The notes beneath the pieces were generated by a model. The model ran no database searches. It was given only the letters and a program-made list of their open reading frames with translations, and had not been told where the DNA came from. Below are positions 15,970 to 24,853 of a stretch of DNA of 44,861 nucleotides, piece by piece. The stretch is taken from assembly GCA_025454855.1 (NCBI GenBank), contig JALONS010000024.1:1-44861 (forward strand), in the 5' to 3' direction. Position numbers and translations under genes: made by a program. Position 1 is the first letter of the stretch, and the number at the start of each line of letters is the position of its first letter. The stretch comes from Arcicella sp. (lineage in GTDB: Bacteria > Bacteroidota > Bacteroidia > Cytophagales > Spirosomataceae).

Positions 15970-16821
15970 ATGCAAAAGTCTTTTATCATCATTATTGTTG
16001 TAGCATTAGGGACAATTGGTGGATTGTATAGTCTTCCAAAAGTAGTTGTAAATGATAAGAAAAAGACCATCGAACAATCCTCTACTCAGACTACCACAAC
16101 CGCCAACCGTGATAAAGGTGTTAAAGCTGAAACACCACAAGTTAGTGATAACCACAGTGATGCTTTAAATACCGAACAGCAAAAGGTGATTAGTTCTTTG
16201 AGAGAATCCTATATCAAAGCAAGTGGCAAAGGTAAATTGAAATTTGCGGATGATTTGATTACACAGTTCGTGAAATACACTCGCTACGATAGTGCCGCTT
16301 ATTACGCCAATGAAGTAGCGAAAATTGAACCAACAGAAAGTAATTTGATGAAAGCAGGAGGTTTGTATTACGAAGCCTTCACTTATGCCCTTGATACGGA
16401 TAAAACTGCTAAAATGGGAGAACAAACTCGACAACTTTACCAAAAGGTGTTGGATAAAAATCCCGATAATTTGTTAGCAAAAACTAATATGGCAATGACT
16501 TACACCGCCACTCAAACACCCATGCAGGGTATTTTGATGCTAAGGGAAGTAATTGCTAAAGAACCCGACTACGAGCCAGCATTATTTAGTTTGGGGATTC
16601 TTTCGATACGGTCAAATCAGTTTGGTAAAGCCGTGGAACGTTTCAGACAAATCCTAAAAAATAATCCGTCAAACTCAAAGGCGGCATTAAATTTGGGTTA
16701 TTGTTTGGCAGAGTTAGATAGAAAAGAAGAAGCACAGCAAATATTACAAAAGGTACTTGCTAACAGCAAAGACCCTGAGGAAAAAGCCGCTGCCAACGAT
16801 ATTTTATCAAAAATTAAATAG
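15970..16821 (+). CDS. Membrane-anchored TPR protein
   Basis: A 283-residue protein from ATG 15970. Residues 4-20 form one hydrophobic anchor (FIIIIVVALGTIGGLYSL), followed by a low-complexity Thr/Gln/Lys linker to about 55. From about 85 on there are tetratricopeptide repeats: one around DSAAYYANEVAKIEPTESN, one around YQKVLDKNPDNLLAKTNMAM, one at LREVIAKEPDYEPALFSLGI and one at FRQILKNNPSNSKAALNLG. TPRs are protein-docking surfaces; the partner is unknown. The open frame extends to a TTG at 15907, but that part is encoded by the intergenic repeat and would hide the anchor. This gene commonly sits between HU and RNase E/G genes in this phylum. Confidence 0.8.
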   Translation: MQKSFIIIIVVALGTIGGLYSLPKVVVNDKKKTIEQSSTQTTTTANRDKGVKAETPQVSDNHSDALNTEQQKVISSLRESYIKASGKGKLKFADDLITQFVKYTRYDSAAYYANEVAKIEPTESNLMKAGGLYYEAFTYALDTDKTAKMGEQTRQLYQKVLDKNPDNLLAKTNMAMTYTATQTPMQGILMLREVIAKEPDYEPALFSLGILSIRSNQFGKAVERFRQILKNNPSNSKAALNLGYCLAELDRKEEAQQILQKVLANSKDPEEKAAANDILSKIK

Positions 16822-16990
16822 AGTACGGATTTTAGAGTAAAGATTTTAGATTTCAGAGTAAAATATATGGGGTAATTTATAAGTCTCTATCATTCAATCT
16901 TTGTTGTCTATCATCTAATCACTAAGCTCTATTATCTAATCTCTACAATATCTAAATAAATATTTCAAACATTTTAAATCTCGTAAAATC

Positions 16991-17080
16991 ATGCCTTGCG
17001 GAAAGAAAAGAAAGAGACATAAGATCTCAACGCACAAAAGAAAGAAGCGTCTTAGAAAGAACAGACATAAGAAGAAATAG
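16991..17080 (+). CDS. AURKAIP1/COX24 (mS38)-type small basic protein
   Basis: A 29-residue, extremely basic protein: MPCGKKRKRHKISTHKRKKR and then LRKNRHKKK. The pattern, including KRHKISTHKRKKRLRKNRHK, is that of the AURKAIP1/COX24 domain, shared with mitochondrial small-subunit protein mS38 and found as tiny proteins in Bacteroidetes. By family it is likely a ribosomal small-subunit component that binds rRNA; this is inference from similarity. The ATG at 16991 is the only start and the stop is TAG. It lies between the TPR and RNase E/G genes and is followed by repeats and a terminator. Confidence 0.85.
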   Translation: MPCGKKRKRHKISTHKRKKRLRKNRHKKK

Positions 17081-17082
17081 AT

Positions 17083-17172
17083 TTAGGGATTAGGGGTTAG
17101 GAGTTAGGGGTTAGAAATTAGAGCGTTTATACAATCGACTTTCCAAACCTTAAATCCCAATCCCCAACCCCT
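17083..17172. repeat. Telomere-like G-rich and C-rich tract pair
   Basis: A TTAGGG/TTAGGAG/TTAGGGG tract (about 17083-17123) is followed, about 20 bp on, by a C-rich tract with CCC, CCCC and CCCC runs (about 17146-17172). The arrangement repeats that of the panB-rluA spacer. Confidence 0.65.
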
Positions 17173-17176
17173 TTAT

Positions 17177-17217
17177 AAAAACAGGCAAAATTCTCGTGGA
17201 GAAGTTTGCCTGTTTTT
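17177..17217 (+). terminator. Intrinsic terminator after the COX24-type gene
   Basis: Arms 17177-17189 and 17205-17217 are perfectly complementary over 13 bp, with an inner 5-bp stem (17191-17195 with 17199-17203) capped by a GTG loop; the right arm ends in five T. Confidence 0.8.
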
Positions 17218-17727
17218 GTCGTTTTTGTGAGATTGTTTTCTTGAAAACTCATTTAATCTTCCTAATTATTTCATTATCAGTATTTTAGGGGATTTTCGGT
17301 TATGACATTTGGGAAATATGTACCAAGTATTAGGTACAACGTATTAAGTAAATCTTCATTTCATTCAGAATGAAGCATTATTTAAAACCATCATCCAATA
17401 AGTCACCCACATTTAAAAGTCAATTTTAAAAAATAAGATTATAGACTAAATTTTTTCTTAATTATTTGTTTATTAGGGATTAGGTTTTAGGAATTCGGTA
17501 CTCCCTCCTATTGACTTATGTTTTACCATAAATAATAATTTTCCTGATTTAGAAATCGTTTTTACTTTTTCTCGACAGGCTCGAACATATCTATTTTTCT
17601 TTATTTTAAAGACTTCTTTCAAACACTCACACGACGTTTTCTTAATTAGAAAATTCTTCGATTTAGAAATGTACTAATTTCTGAATCAAGAATTCATCTC
17701 TGTATCTTCTAAACAATTCATTCACCT

Positions 17728-19284
17728 GTGAGTAACGAATTAATTATCAATTCGACTCCCAAAGGTGACCGCATTGCTTTGTTGCAAGACAAACGCATTG
17801 TGGAATATCACTTAGAGGAGTCTGAACCACACTTTTCCGTTGGAGATATTTATCTCGGAACGGTTAAGAAGATGGTTACGGGATTAAACGCTGCCTTCAT
17901 TGATATTGGTTATGAAAAAGATGCCTTTCTTCATTACCACGATTTAGGTCCGAACGTAAATTCCCTCAACAAATTTACGAAAGAGGTTATCGCTGAAAGA
18001 ATAAAATCTGGACGTTTGGATAACTTCAAGTTAGAACCAGAGATTGACAAACACGATAAAATTGATAAGGTGTTGAGCAAAAACACACCTATCTTAGTGC
18101 AAGTCGTCAAAGAACCCATTTCAACCAAAGGTCCACGCTTGTCATGTGATATTTCTATTGCAGGGCGTTATACGGTGTTAGTTCCTTTCTCGAATGGGGT
18201 AAATATCTCCAAAAAAATCACGGCAAAAACCGAACGCCAGCGTCTGCAAAGACTAATGTCTTCGATTAAACCTGCCAATTTTGGGGTAATTGTTAGAACC
18301 GTAGCCGAAGGCAAAGAAGTGGAAGAGTTGGATAAAGACCTCCGTGAATCTATTGCCAAATGGGATGCTGGAATGAAAGCACTAAAAAGTGCTAAACCAC
18401 GTGATAAAATAATCGGGGAGATGAGTCGGGCAACATCGATGTTGCGTGACTTATTGAACGAAAATTTTGATAGTGTAGTGGTGGACACACCCGAATTGTA
18501 CCAAGAAGCCAAGAATTATGTCTTGAATATTGCTCCTGATAAAGAAAAAATCGTGAAGCTACACCAAGGCAAAACCAAAGTCTTTGAACAATTGGGTATC
18601 GAAAAACAACTGAAAATGTTGTTTGGGCGGTCAGTGAGTTTACCACAAGGGGGGTATTTGATTGTAGAACACACAGAAGCGTTGCACGTGATTGATGTCA
18701 ATTCGGGGAATAAATCAAACTCGGAAGAAGACCAAGAAGCAACCGCACTGAGTGTAAATCGTGAAGCGGCGAAAGAGATTGCTCGTCAATTGAGATTGCG
18801 AGATATGGGCGGAATCATCGTTATCGACTTTATTGATATGAAGAAAGCTGAAAACAAAAAGCTGATTCAGGACATCATGAAAGAAGAGATGAAATCCGAC
18901 CGCTCGAAGTACACCATTTTGCCACTGACCAAATTTGGTTTGATGCAAATTACTCGCCAGCGTGTACGCCCAGAGATGAATGTAGTAACGGCAGAAAATT
19001 GTCCTACTTGCGGTGGAACAGGAAAAATTACAGCAAGTATTGCTATTTCAGACGTTATTGAGCATCATTTAGAGCATATTTTAGAAAAGCAGAATGAGAA
19101 AAAACCAACCATCATCGTTCATCCATTCTTAGAAGCATTTTTCACAAAAGGTTTCCCTTCCAGAAGAATGAAATGGTTTTTTAAGTACAAAACTTGGGTA
19201 AATCTAATTCAAGATACTTCTTTTGGAATTACCGATTTTAAGTTTTTAAATGACCATAACGAACCGATTGAGTTGATTGGATAA
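17728..19284 (+). CDS. rng: Ribonuclease E/G family protein
   Basis: A 518-residue endoribonuclease of the RNase G size class. The S1 RNA-binding domain is at about 37-130 (VGDIYLGTVKKMVTGLNAAFIDIG). The catalytic domain contains VIDVNSG with D323 and IVIDFIDM with D367, the two metal-binding aspartates of the family, and a CPTCGGTGK zinc-link motif (C425, C428). The long degradosome scaffold of enterobacterial RNase E is absent. It cuts single-stranded AU-rich RNA in rRNA maturation and mRNA turnover. The start is GTG at 17728 (MSNELIIN), matching relatives; no in-frame ATG precedes it. RNase E genes elsewhere are autoregulated through the 5' leader, and this one may have a long leader too. 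Confidence 0.93.
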   Translation: MSNELIINSTPKGDRIALLQDKRIVEYHLEESEPHFSVGDIYLGTVKKMVTGLNAAFIDIGYEKDAFLHYHDLGPNVNSLNKFTKEVIAERIKSGRLDNFKLEPEIDKHDKIDKVLSKNTPILVQVVKEPISTKGPRLSCDISIAGRYTVLVPFSNGVNISKKITAKTERQRLQRLMSSIKPANFGVIVRTVAEGKEVEELDKDLRESIAKWDAGMKALKSAKPRDKIIGEMSRATSMLRDLLNENFDSVVVDTPELYQEAKNYVLNIAPDKEKIVKLHQGKTKVFEQLGIEKQLKMLFGRSVSLPQGGYLIVEHTEALHVIDVNSGNKSNSEEDQEATALSVNREAAKEIARQLRLRDMGGIIVIDFIDMKKAENKKLIQDIMKEEMKSDRSKYTILPLTKFGLMQITRQRVRPEMNVVTAENCPTCGGTGKITASIAISDVIEHHLEHILEKQNEKKPTIIVHPFLEAFFTKGFPSRRMKWFFKYKTWVNLIQDTSFGITDFKFLNDHNEPIELIG

Positions 19285-19318
19285 TCAGATTTCAAATTTT
19301 TGATTTCACTGATTCAAA

Positions 19319-19359
19319 ATAAATAGCCTGATTGTCTTGATGATAGTCAGGCTATTTAT
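19319..19359 (+). terminator. Intrinsic terminator after rng
   Basis: Arms 19319-19331 and 19347-19359 pair perfectly over 13 bp with a 15-nt loop, 34 bp after the rng stop, followed by a T-rich stretch. Confidence 0.75.
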
Positions 19360-19360
19360 C

Positions 19361-19391
19361 TTTCTCCAAACCAAAGAATTTTCTATCTTTG
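19361..19391 (+). promoter_or_regulatory. Promoter of the sprT-like gene (and porU)
   Basis: TTTC 19361-19364 and TATCTTTG 19384-19391 with a 19-bp spacer; the ATG at 19414 is about 16 nt after the likely start of transcription. As no better promoter is seen before porU, this one may also drive porU. Confidence 0.6.
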
Positions 19392-19413
19392 TAGAAAGCC
19401 ATTAGCCCCAAAA

Positions 19414-19997
19414 ATGAATACAGATTTAGCCATTTTTCAACAATATTTCCCCGAAACTACGGTAAGTTACTGTTTTGAATTGTGGAAAACATACCAATTT
19501 AAGTTTAAAATTACTCGTCCCCGCCAATCAAAATTAGGGGATTACTGTTACCGACGAGACAAAGGACACCAAATTACGGTGGACACCAAATTACGGTGAA
19601 TGCCAACCTCAATCCGTATTCGTTTTTAGTGACCTACATCCACGAAGTTGCTCATTTACAGACCTTTAAACAATACGGCAATAAACCCGAACCACACGGT
19701 AAAGAGTGGAAAAAGTATTTTTGGGAAACATTTCAACCCCTATTAAAGACGGATATACTGCCCGAAGAACTCGTAGTTGCCTTGAATCAATACTTGAAAA
19801 ACCCGTCTGCTACTACGCAAGGGGCAAGTCCACTCATGATTGCTTTACGCCAATATGATACACATTCTGATACCGATAGTGCGGTGCTTACCAGCCTACC
19901 AGCGGGTCAGAACTTTGAGTTGAATGGTAGGGCCTTATTCACTTTTAGTAATTTTCAAGGATTTATATCGTTATTGTTGAAAGAAAACCTTAGTATT
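19414..19997 (+). pseudogene. SprT-like zinc metalloprotease-type gene, frameshifted and truncated
   Basis: The first frame (19414-19599, 61 residues) begins MNTDLAIFQQYFPETTVSYC and stops early; the protein continues in another frame from 19596. There it carries the zinc-site helix HEVAH at 19641-19655 and a third ligand in EPHGKEWKKYF, the SprT-like pattern. The break is a perfect 17-bp tandem duplication (19564-19580, 19581-19597). Removing one copy restores a continuous reading ...GHQITVNANLNPYSFLVTYI. The gene also lacks its normal C-terminus: after FELNGRALF the expected zinc-ribbon-like end is absent and the frame runs straight into the PorU signal peptide. SprT-like proteins are DNA-protein-crosslink-type proteases or their relatives. 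Frameshift by a real mutation or by a sequencing error cannot be told apart here. Confidence 0.75.
19564..19597 (+). repeat. 17-bp perfect tandem duplication causing a frameshift
   Basis: The 17-bp unit GGACACCAAATTACGGT occurs at 19564-19580 and again at 19581-19597 without a mismatch. As 17 is not a multiple of three it shifts the sprT-like frame and creates the TGA at 19597-19599. Confidence 0.9.
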
Positions 19998-22900
19998 TTG
20001 AAAACATATTTACCATATATCATCCTCGTTTTTTTGGTTTGTACCCTGCAAAAAACTTTTGCCCAAAATTCGGTTTTAGCCAAAGGCGAATGGATAAAAA
20101 TTGGTGTGAATACAACGGGGATTCATAAAATTGATGGGAATTTCCTTCAGAAAGCGGGCTTAAATCTTAGCCAAATTAATCCACAAAATATCAAAATTTA
20201 TGGCAATGGCGGCGGAATACTACCTCAAGCCAACAGCGTAACTCGCCCTAATGATTTAATTGAAAACGCCATTCAGGTTGAAGGAGAAGCAGATGGACGT
20301 TTTGATAATCAGGATTTTATCTTGTTTTACGGGCAAAGTCCACACGCTATCAATTATGATTCTTTGAGTAAAACTTTCAAGCATCAATTCAACATTTATT
20401 CAGACACTACTTTTTATTTCCTGACCGTTTCTGATACCAAAGGTTTACGCATCAAAGACCAACCTTCGCTAAGTGCTACGCAAGAAATTACTACTTTTGA
20501 TGACTTTGATTTTCACGAAATCGACCGTAAAAATATTCTTGCTCAAGCTCCTTTTGCGGGTTCTGGGCGTGAATGGGTAGGTGAAGAATTTAATAATAGT
20601 AATGAACAAGTATTTACGGTCAATTTTTCTGGTATTCAACCCAACACTCCCTTGAAATTAGTAGCATCTATGGGAGCATCGGCTTTAGGGCAAACGGAAT
20701 TTACGGTAAAAATCAACGGACAAGGCATCGGAAATATTCCGTTGAGTGGCATTGGGGCTGACCGATACGATGATAAAGGTTCTTTCAGCATTAAAAGTTT
20801 TGACATTAATTCCACTAATTTCAACAATGCCAATGAATTAAAAGTTGGCTTTACTTATGACCGAAAGACCTTAAACACAGGCGTTGGATATTTGAACTTT
20901 TTTGAAATTCAAGCCCAAAGACGGCTAAAATTATACGGAAATCAAACGAGTTTTAGGTCGCTGGAAAGTTTGAAATATCCTACTTCTAAATTTATACTGA
21001 ATGAAAGCAGTCCCAACTTGAAAATATGGGATATTTCTAATCCATTACAACCCACAAATCAATCATATAATGTTCAAAATCAAAATATTACGTTTGGAGC
21101 TAATACAAAATTTTTGAAAGAGTTTATGGTATTCAACGGTGTTAGTTTTATTGAGCCTATCTCTTTTCAAAAAATTAAAAATCAAAATCTACGTAATTTA
21201 GAAACGCCTGATTTAGTGATAGTTACTTCGGAAAATATCCGAAACCAAGCCAATCGTTTAGCGGAGTTCAGGAAACAACACGACAAGCTGGGTGTACAGG
21301 TAGTTTCTACGCAAGAGATTTATAACGAATTTTCCTCTGGAAAACAGGACATCTCTGCCATCCGTGATTTTGTTCGATTTTTATACAATCGTAATCCGCT
21401 GAAAATGAAATATTTATTGCTTTTTGGGGATGCTTCTTACGACTACAAAAAACGCTTAAATGTTATCACCGAAGAGACAAAACAGCTTTTTATTCCAACC
21501 TATGAAAGTAGAGAATCGCTCAGTCCAATTTACAGTTTTTCGTCTGATGATTATTTTGGCTTTTTAGAGCCAAACGAAGGGAATTGGACAGAAAATTTCT
21601 CTGGAAATCACACTTTAGAAATAGGTATCGGAAGGCTTCCTGTAAAGAGTACACAAGAAGCCGAAAAGGTAGTGGATAAGTTAATTTATTATAGCACCAA
21701 TAAAAAAACAATGGGCGATTGGCGAACGAAAGTTGCTTTTGTAGCTGATAATGATGATGGAAATATTCACCAAGAAGATGCCGATATTTTTGCAAAAGTT
21801 CTTGAAAATCAAAAAAATAGCTATCAATCCGACAAGATTTATTTAGATGCGTTTCCGCTTATTTCACTTCCCGAAGGGCAGCGTTCACCCCAAGCAAAGC
21901 AAGCCATCAAACGGGCTTTTCAAGAAGGTGTCCTTATCATGAATTACAACGGACATGGAGCTGAAACAGGCTGGACGGATGAGCAAATTTTAACCATTGG
22001 AGATGTTGTCAATTTAACCAACATCAATACCCTACCTTTGATGCTAACCGCTACCTGCCAATTTGGTAGGTTCGATGACCCATTCCAAGTTTCAGGAGCA
22101 GAATTATCCTTGCTAAATCCTGTGGGCGGGGCTATTGCCCTCTTGACTACTACTCGACCTGTTTTTCAAAACACTAATTTTGTTATTAATCAGGCTTTTT
22201 ATGAGGCGGCTTTCAAACCCATTAACGGGCAGATGCCACGGCTCGGCGATGTGATGATTTACACTAAAAATAATAGTTTACAAGGAGTTATTAATCGGAA
22301 TTTCTCCTTGCTCGGCGACCCCTCCATGAAACTATTGTATCCTGAAAATGAGGCTATTATAACCAAAGTGAACAATAAACCCGTCACTGAAAGAGATACC
22401 CTAAAAGCTCTCAGTAAGGTTATGTTAGAAGGTGAAATAAGGTTGATGGGTAGTTCTACAAAAATTAATTCATTTAATGGTACTGCTCAAATAAAAGTCT
22501 ATGACAAACCTAAAAAACTTCAAACTTTGGGTAATAGAGGAGCGAAGTTTAGCTATCAAGATTATCAAAACACGCTTTTTGAAGGGACTATTAGCGTGAA
22601 AAATGGCTCGTTCAGTTGTTCTTTCGTTGTACCAAAAGATATTAATTATCAATATGGTGAGGGGAAAATATTTATTTACGCCCAAACCTCAGATGCAACC
22701 TCTGACGCATCGGGTGCGTCTAAGCCCATAGTAGGAGGAGCCAATAATGAAAATATCAGTGATAATACTCCCCCAACGATAAAATTGTACCTCAATGATG
22801 AAAGTTTTGTAGATGGTGGAAATACCAATGAAAACCCAAGATTGATTGCCAAATTATTCGATGAAAACGGTATAAATATTGCTACGGATGGGTTGGGTCA

Positions 22901-23417
22901 CGAATTACTTCTGACACTGAATGACACCTTGAAAATCCCTGTAAATCAATACTTTAAAAATAATTTAGATGATTACAGAACGGGGGAAGTACGTTATGAT
23001 TTCAAAAATTTACCCGAAGGACAACACCAACTAAAATTAAAAGTTTGGGATAACTATAATAATTCAGCTGAATCAACGTTAAAATTTAGCGTTACCATTG
23101 CGAAAAATAACCCATTAAAAAACGTTTTTTGTTTCCCGAATCCATTTAGCCAAATTACTAATTTTAGTTTCGAGCATGAACGAGTAGGCGATGACTTCAA
23201 TATTCTCATAGAAATTTATGATAGTAATGGTCAGTTAATAAAGCAAATCAGTGAAAATGTGTACCAAATAAGTAGTCCATACCATAAAATTTCATGGAAT
23301 ATTGTAGAAGATTCTAATGCAAATGTAATAGGTAACTACTTTTATCGTATTTTTGCAAAATCGCTAACAACTTCATATCAGGCAGTAGGCTCTGGTAAAA
23401 TAGTATCCGTTAAATAA
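19998..23417 (+). CDS. porU: Type IX secretion system C-terminal signal peptidase PorU
   Basis: PorU is the outer-membrane gingipain-family (C25) cysteine protease that removes the C-terminal sorting signal of T9SS cargo and attaches the cargo to the surface. From TTG 19998 the protein has 1139 residues and starts with a signal peptide (TYLPYIILVFLVCTLQKTFA/QN). An N-terminal beta-rich domain is followed by the caspase-like domain with the catalytic histidine in NGHGAETGW (H653) and cysteine in TATCQFGRF (C687), close to the positions known for Porphyromonas PorU. Beta domains follow, ending with a T9SS-sorting-like domain (FPNPFSQITNFSF). The frame stays open back to 19596 through the broken sprT-like gene; that part would bury the signal peptide, so TTG 19998 (or TTG 19977) is preferred. 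porV follows at once. Confidence 0.9.
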   Translation: MKTYLPYIILVFLVCTLQKTFAQNSVLAKGEWIKIGVNTTGIHKIDGNFLQKAGLNLSQINPQNIKIYGNGGGILPQANSVTRPNDLIENAIQVEGEADGRFDNQDFILFYGQSPHAINYDSLSKTFKHQFNIYSDTTFYFLTVSDTKGLRIKDQPSLSATQEITTFDDFDFHEIDRKNILAQAPFAGSGREWVGEEFNNSNEQVFTVNFSGIQPNTPLKLVASMGASALGQTEFTVKINGQGIGNIPLSGIGADRYDDKGSFSIKSFDINSTNFNNANELKVGFTYDRKTLNTGVGYLNFFEIQAQRRLKLYGNQTSFRSLESLKYPTSKFILNESSPNLKIWDISNPLQPTNQSYNVQNQNITFGANTKFLKEFMVFNGVSFIEPISFQKIKNQNLRNLETPDLVIVTSENIRNQANRLAEFRKQHDKLGVQVVSTQEIYNEFSSGKQDISAIRDFVRFLYNRNPLKMKYLLLFGDASYDYKKRLNVITEETKQLFIPTYESRESLSPIYSFSSDDYFGFLEPNEGNWTENFSGNHTLEIGIGRLPVKSTQEAEKVVDKLIYYSTNKKTMGDWRTKVAFVADNDDGNIHQEDADIFAKVLENQKNSYQSDKIYLDAFPLISLPEGQRSPQAKQAIKRAFQEGVLIMNYNGHGAETGWTDEQILTIGDVVNLTNINTLPLMLTATCQFGRFDDPFQVSGAELSLLNPVGGAIALLTTTRPVFQNTNFVINQAFYEAAFKPINGQMPRLGDVMIYTKNNSLQGVINRNFSLLGDPSMKLLYPENEAIITKVNNKPVTERDTLKALSKVMLEGEIRLMGSSTKINSFNGTAQIKVYDKPKKLQTLGNRGAKFSYQDYQNTLFEGTISVKNGSFSCSFVVPKDINYQYGEGKIFIYAQTSDATSDASGASKPIVGGANNENISDNTPPTIKLYLNDESFVDGGNTNENPRLIAKLFDENGINIATDGLGHELLLTLNDTLKIPVNQYFKNNLDDYRTGEVRYDFKNLPEGQHQLKLKVWDNYNNSAESTLKFSVTIAKNNPLKNVFCFPNPFSQITNFSFEHERVGDDFNILIEIYDSNGQLIKQISENVYQISSPYHKISWNIVEDSNANVIGNYFYRIFAKSLTTSYQAVGSGKIVSVK

Positions 23418-23444
23418 TTTAACTTCTTGAATTTGTTGGTAAAT

Positions 23445-23476
23445 TTTGTTTAGAAAAGGTTTATTGATTACTTTTG
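23445..23476 (+). promoter_or_regulatory. Promoter of porV
   Basis: TTTG 23445-23448 and TACTTTTG 23469-23476 are 20 bp apart, an exact match to the Bacteroidetes consensus. It predicts a leader of about 74 nt and lets porV be expressed independently of porU. Confidence 0.6.
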
Positions 23477-23556
23477 AATACACAACCAATTCTTATTTTT
23501 GATTTTTCATAATGCGTTATTAAGCCTCGTTACGAGAAACTTTAACCTTAAAGACA

Positions 23557-24732
23557 ATGATTAAAAATGTTACTAACGCTCTGAGAGCGTCTTTAATGCT
23601 TGGATTAACCATGTCAACAGCGACTATTTTCGCTCAGACAACTGTACCTCTAACCGAATCACGAGTTCCTACGCCCGCAATTCCATCGTTGTTGATTACT
23701 CCAGATGCCCGTGCTGCTGGTATGGGTGATGCTGGTGTGGCTACTCCTGCTGCTGACGGAGATGCTAACTCTATTTTTTGGAATCCAGGTAAATTACCAT
23801 TTTCGGGTAAAGACATGGGAGTATCTATTTCATACACGCCTTGGTTACGCCAGTTGGTAAATGACATGGCACTCTTAAACGGTAGTTTTTACAAGAAAAT
23901 CAAAAATAACCAAGTAATTGGAGCATCCATTCATTATTTTGACCAAGGGCTTTTCCAAGCTACTGATAACAACGGGGTTTCATTAGGTAATTATAATTCT
24001 AAGGAATATGCCATTTCTCTTTCTTATTCACGTAAGTTATCAGAGAAATTAGGTTTAGGGGTAAATATCAAATACATTAACTCTACTTTGTTGAGTGGTT
24101 TATCTACTACTTCGGCATTGGGTTTCAATGTACAACCTGCTTCAACTGTGGCGGCTGATATTGGTTTATTCCACACGTCTAAAAGTGATAAACGTTGGAA
24201 CTACAACTGGGGTGTAATGATTCAGAACATTTCGGGTAGAGTTTCCTATGGTGGTAGTGAGTCTAACTTCATTCCTACTAATTTCAAAGCTGGTATTGCC
24301 GCAATCAATACAATTGATGCTCATAACAAATTAACTTTAACGTTAGACATCAACAAATTAATGGTACCAACGCCTACCAAAGATGCCAGTGGTAAATTAG
24401 TGCAACCAAGTACAGCTATCGGTGGTATTTTAGGTTCATTCGGTGATGCTCCAGATGGTTTCGGTGAAGAGTTGAAAGAGATTTCACTTTCATTAGGTGG
24501 TGAATATGTTTATAATGATATGTTTGCTGCTCGTGTTGGTTATTTCCACAGAAGTGCAGATAAAGGAGGTTTCCCTTATTTCACAGCAGGTTTTGGAGTG
24601 AAATTGGAGAAAAAATATGGTTTAGATTTCGCTTACTTGATTCCAAGTTCGGGAGGAAGCCCATTAGCACAAACATTGAGAATTTCTCTTCATGCTAATT
24701 TTAACGCTGCTCCGAAAGTAATTGCTAATTAA
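23557..24732 (+). CDS. porV: Type IX secretion system outer-membrane protein PorV
   Basis: A 391-residue FadL-like beta-barrel. A signal peptide of about 26 residues (TATIFA/QTT) precedes the typical PorV start: PAIPSLLITPDARAAGMGD and GVATPAADGDANSIFWNPG. The rest is barrel strands, ending in LRISLHANFN. PorV ferries T9SS cargo from the translocon to PorU on the outer membrane and is needed for signal cleavage and attachment. It follows porU by 139 bp in the same direction, the standard pairing, but with its own promoter. It ends before a UUCG-capped terminator. Confidence 0.95.
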   Translation: MIKNVTNALRASLMLGLTMSTATIFAQTTVPLTESRVPTPAIPSLLITPDARAAGMGDAGVATPAADGDANSIFWNPGKLPFSGKDMGVSISYTPWLRQLVNDMALLNGSFYKKIKNNQVIGASIHYFDQGLFQATDNNGVSLGNYNSKEYAISLSYSRKLSEKLGLGVNIKYINSTLLSGLSTTSALGFNVQPASTVAADIGLFHTSKSDKRWNYNWGVMIQNISGRVSYGGSESNFIPTNFKAGIAAINTIDAHNKLTLTLDINKLMVPTPTKDASGKLVQPSTAIGGILGSFGDAPDGFGEELKEISLSLGGEYVYNDMFAARVGYFHRSADKGGFPYFTAGFGVKLEKKYGLDFAYLIPSSGGSPLAQTLRISLHANFNAAPKVIAN

Positions 24733-24803
24733 TAATTTAGCTTAAAGCTAAGAGTAATAATATTTATTTTACTTGTTAAGTCAATAACTCAACAAGTAAA
24801 ATC

Positions 24804-24839
24804 ACAAAAATGACATTTCTTCGGAAGTGTCATTTTTGT
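24804..24839 (+). terminator. Intrinsic terminator with UUCG tetraloop after porV
   Basis: Arms 24804-24819 and 24824-24839 pair over 16 positions (one G-U) closed by C(UUCG)G, followed by T residues. It ends the porV transcript about 70 bp after the stop. Confidence 0.85.
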
Positions 24840-24853
24840 TTTATCCCTAAATA

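Larger units (their letters stand above)
17081..17727. other. Long non-coding region before RNase E/G
   Basis: A 647-bp stretch with no supported gene. It holds TTAGGG-type repeats (17083-17172), a terminator (17177-17217), a further lone TTAGG-type patch (about 17473-17500), a TACCAAGTATTAGGTAC-like repeat near 17320, a small inverted repeat near 17355-17377, and an imperfect hairpin (17654-17670 with 17677-17692) 35 bp before the RNase start. About 500 bp lie between the terminator and the rng start, so the RNase messenger may have a long 5' leader. Confidence 0.5.

Noticed and set aside
18392-18701. Open frames antisense to rng
   Set aside because: They are shadows of a strongly conserved gene and have no protein-like composition or start context.
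19596-23417. A single 1273-codon open frame read as one SprT-PorU fusion protein
   Set aside because: It would place the PorU signal peptide about 150 residues inside the protein and start in the middle of the sprT-like gene. PorU with its own TTG start has the length and catalytic positions expected for the family.
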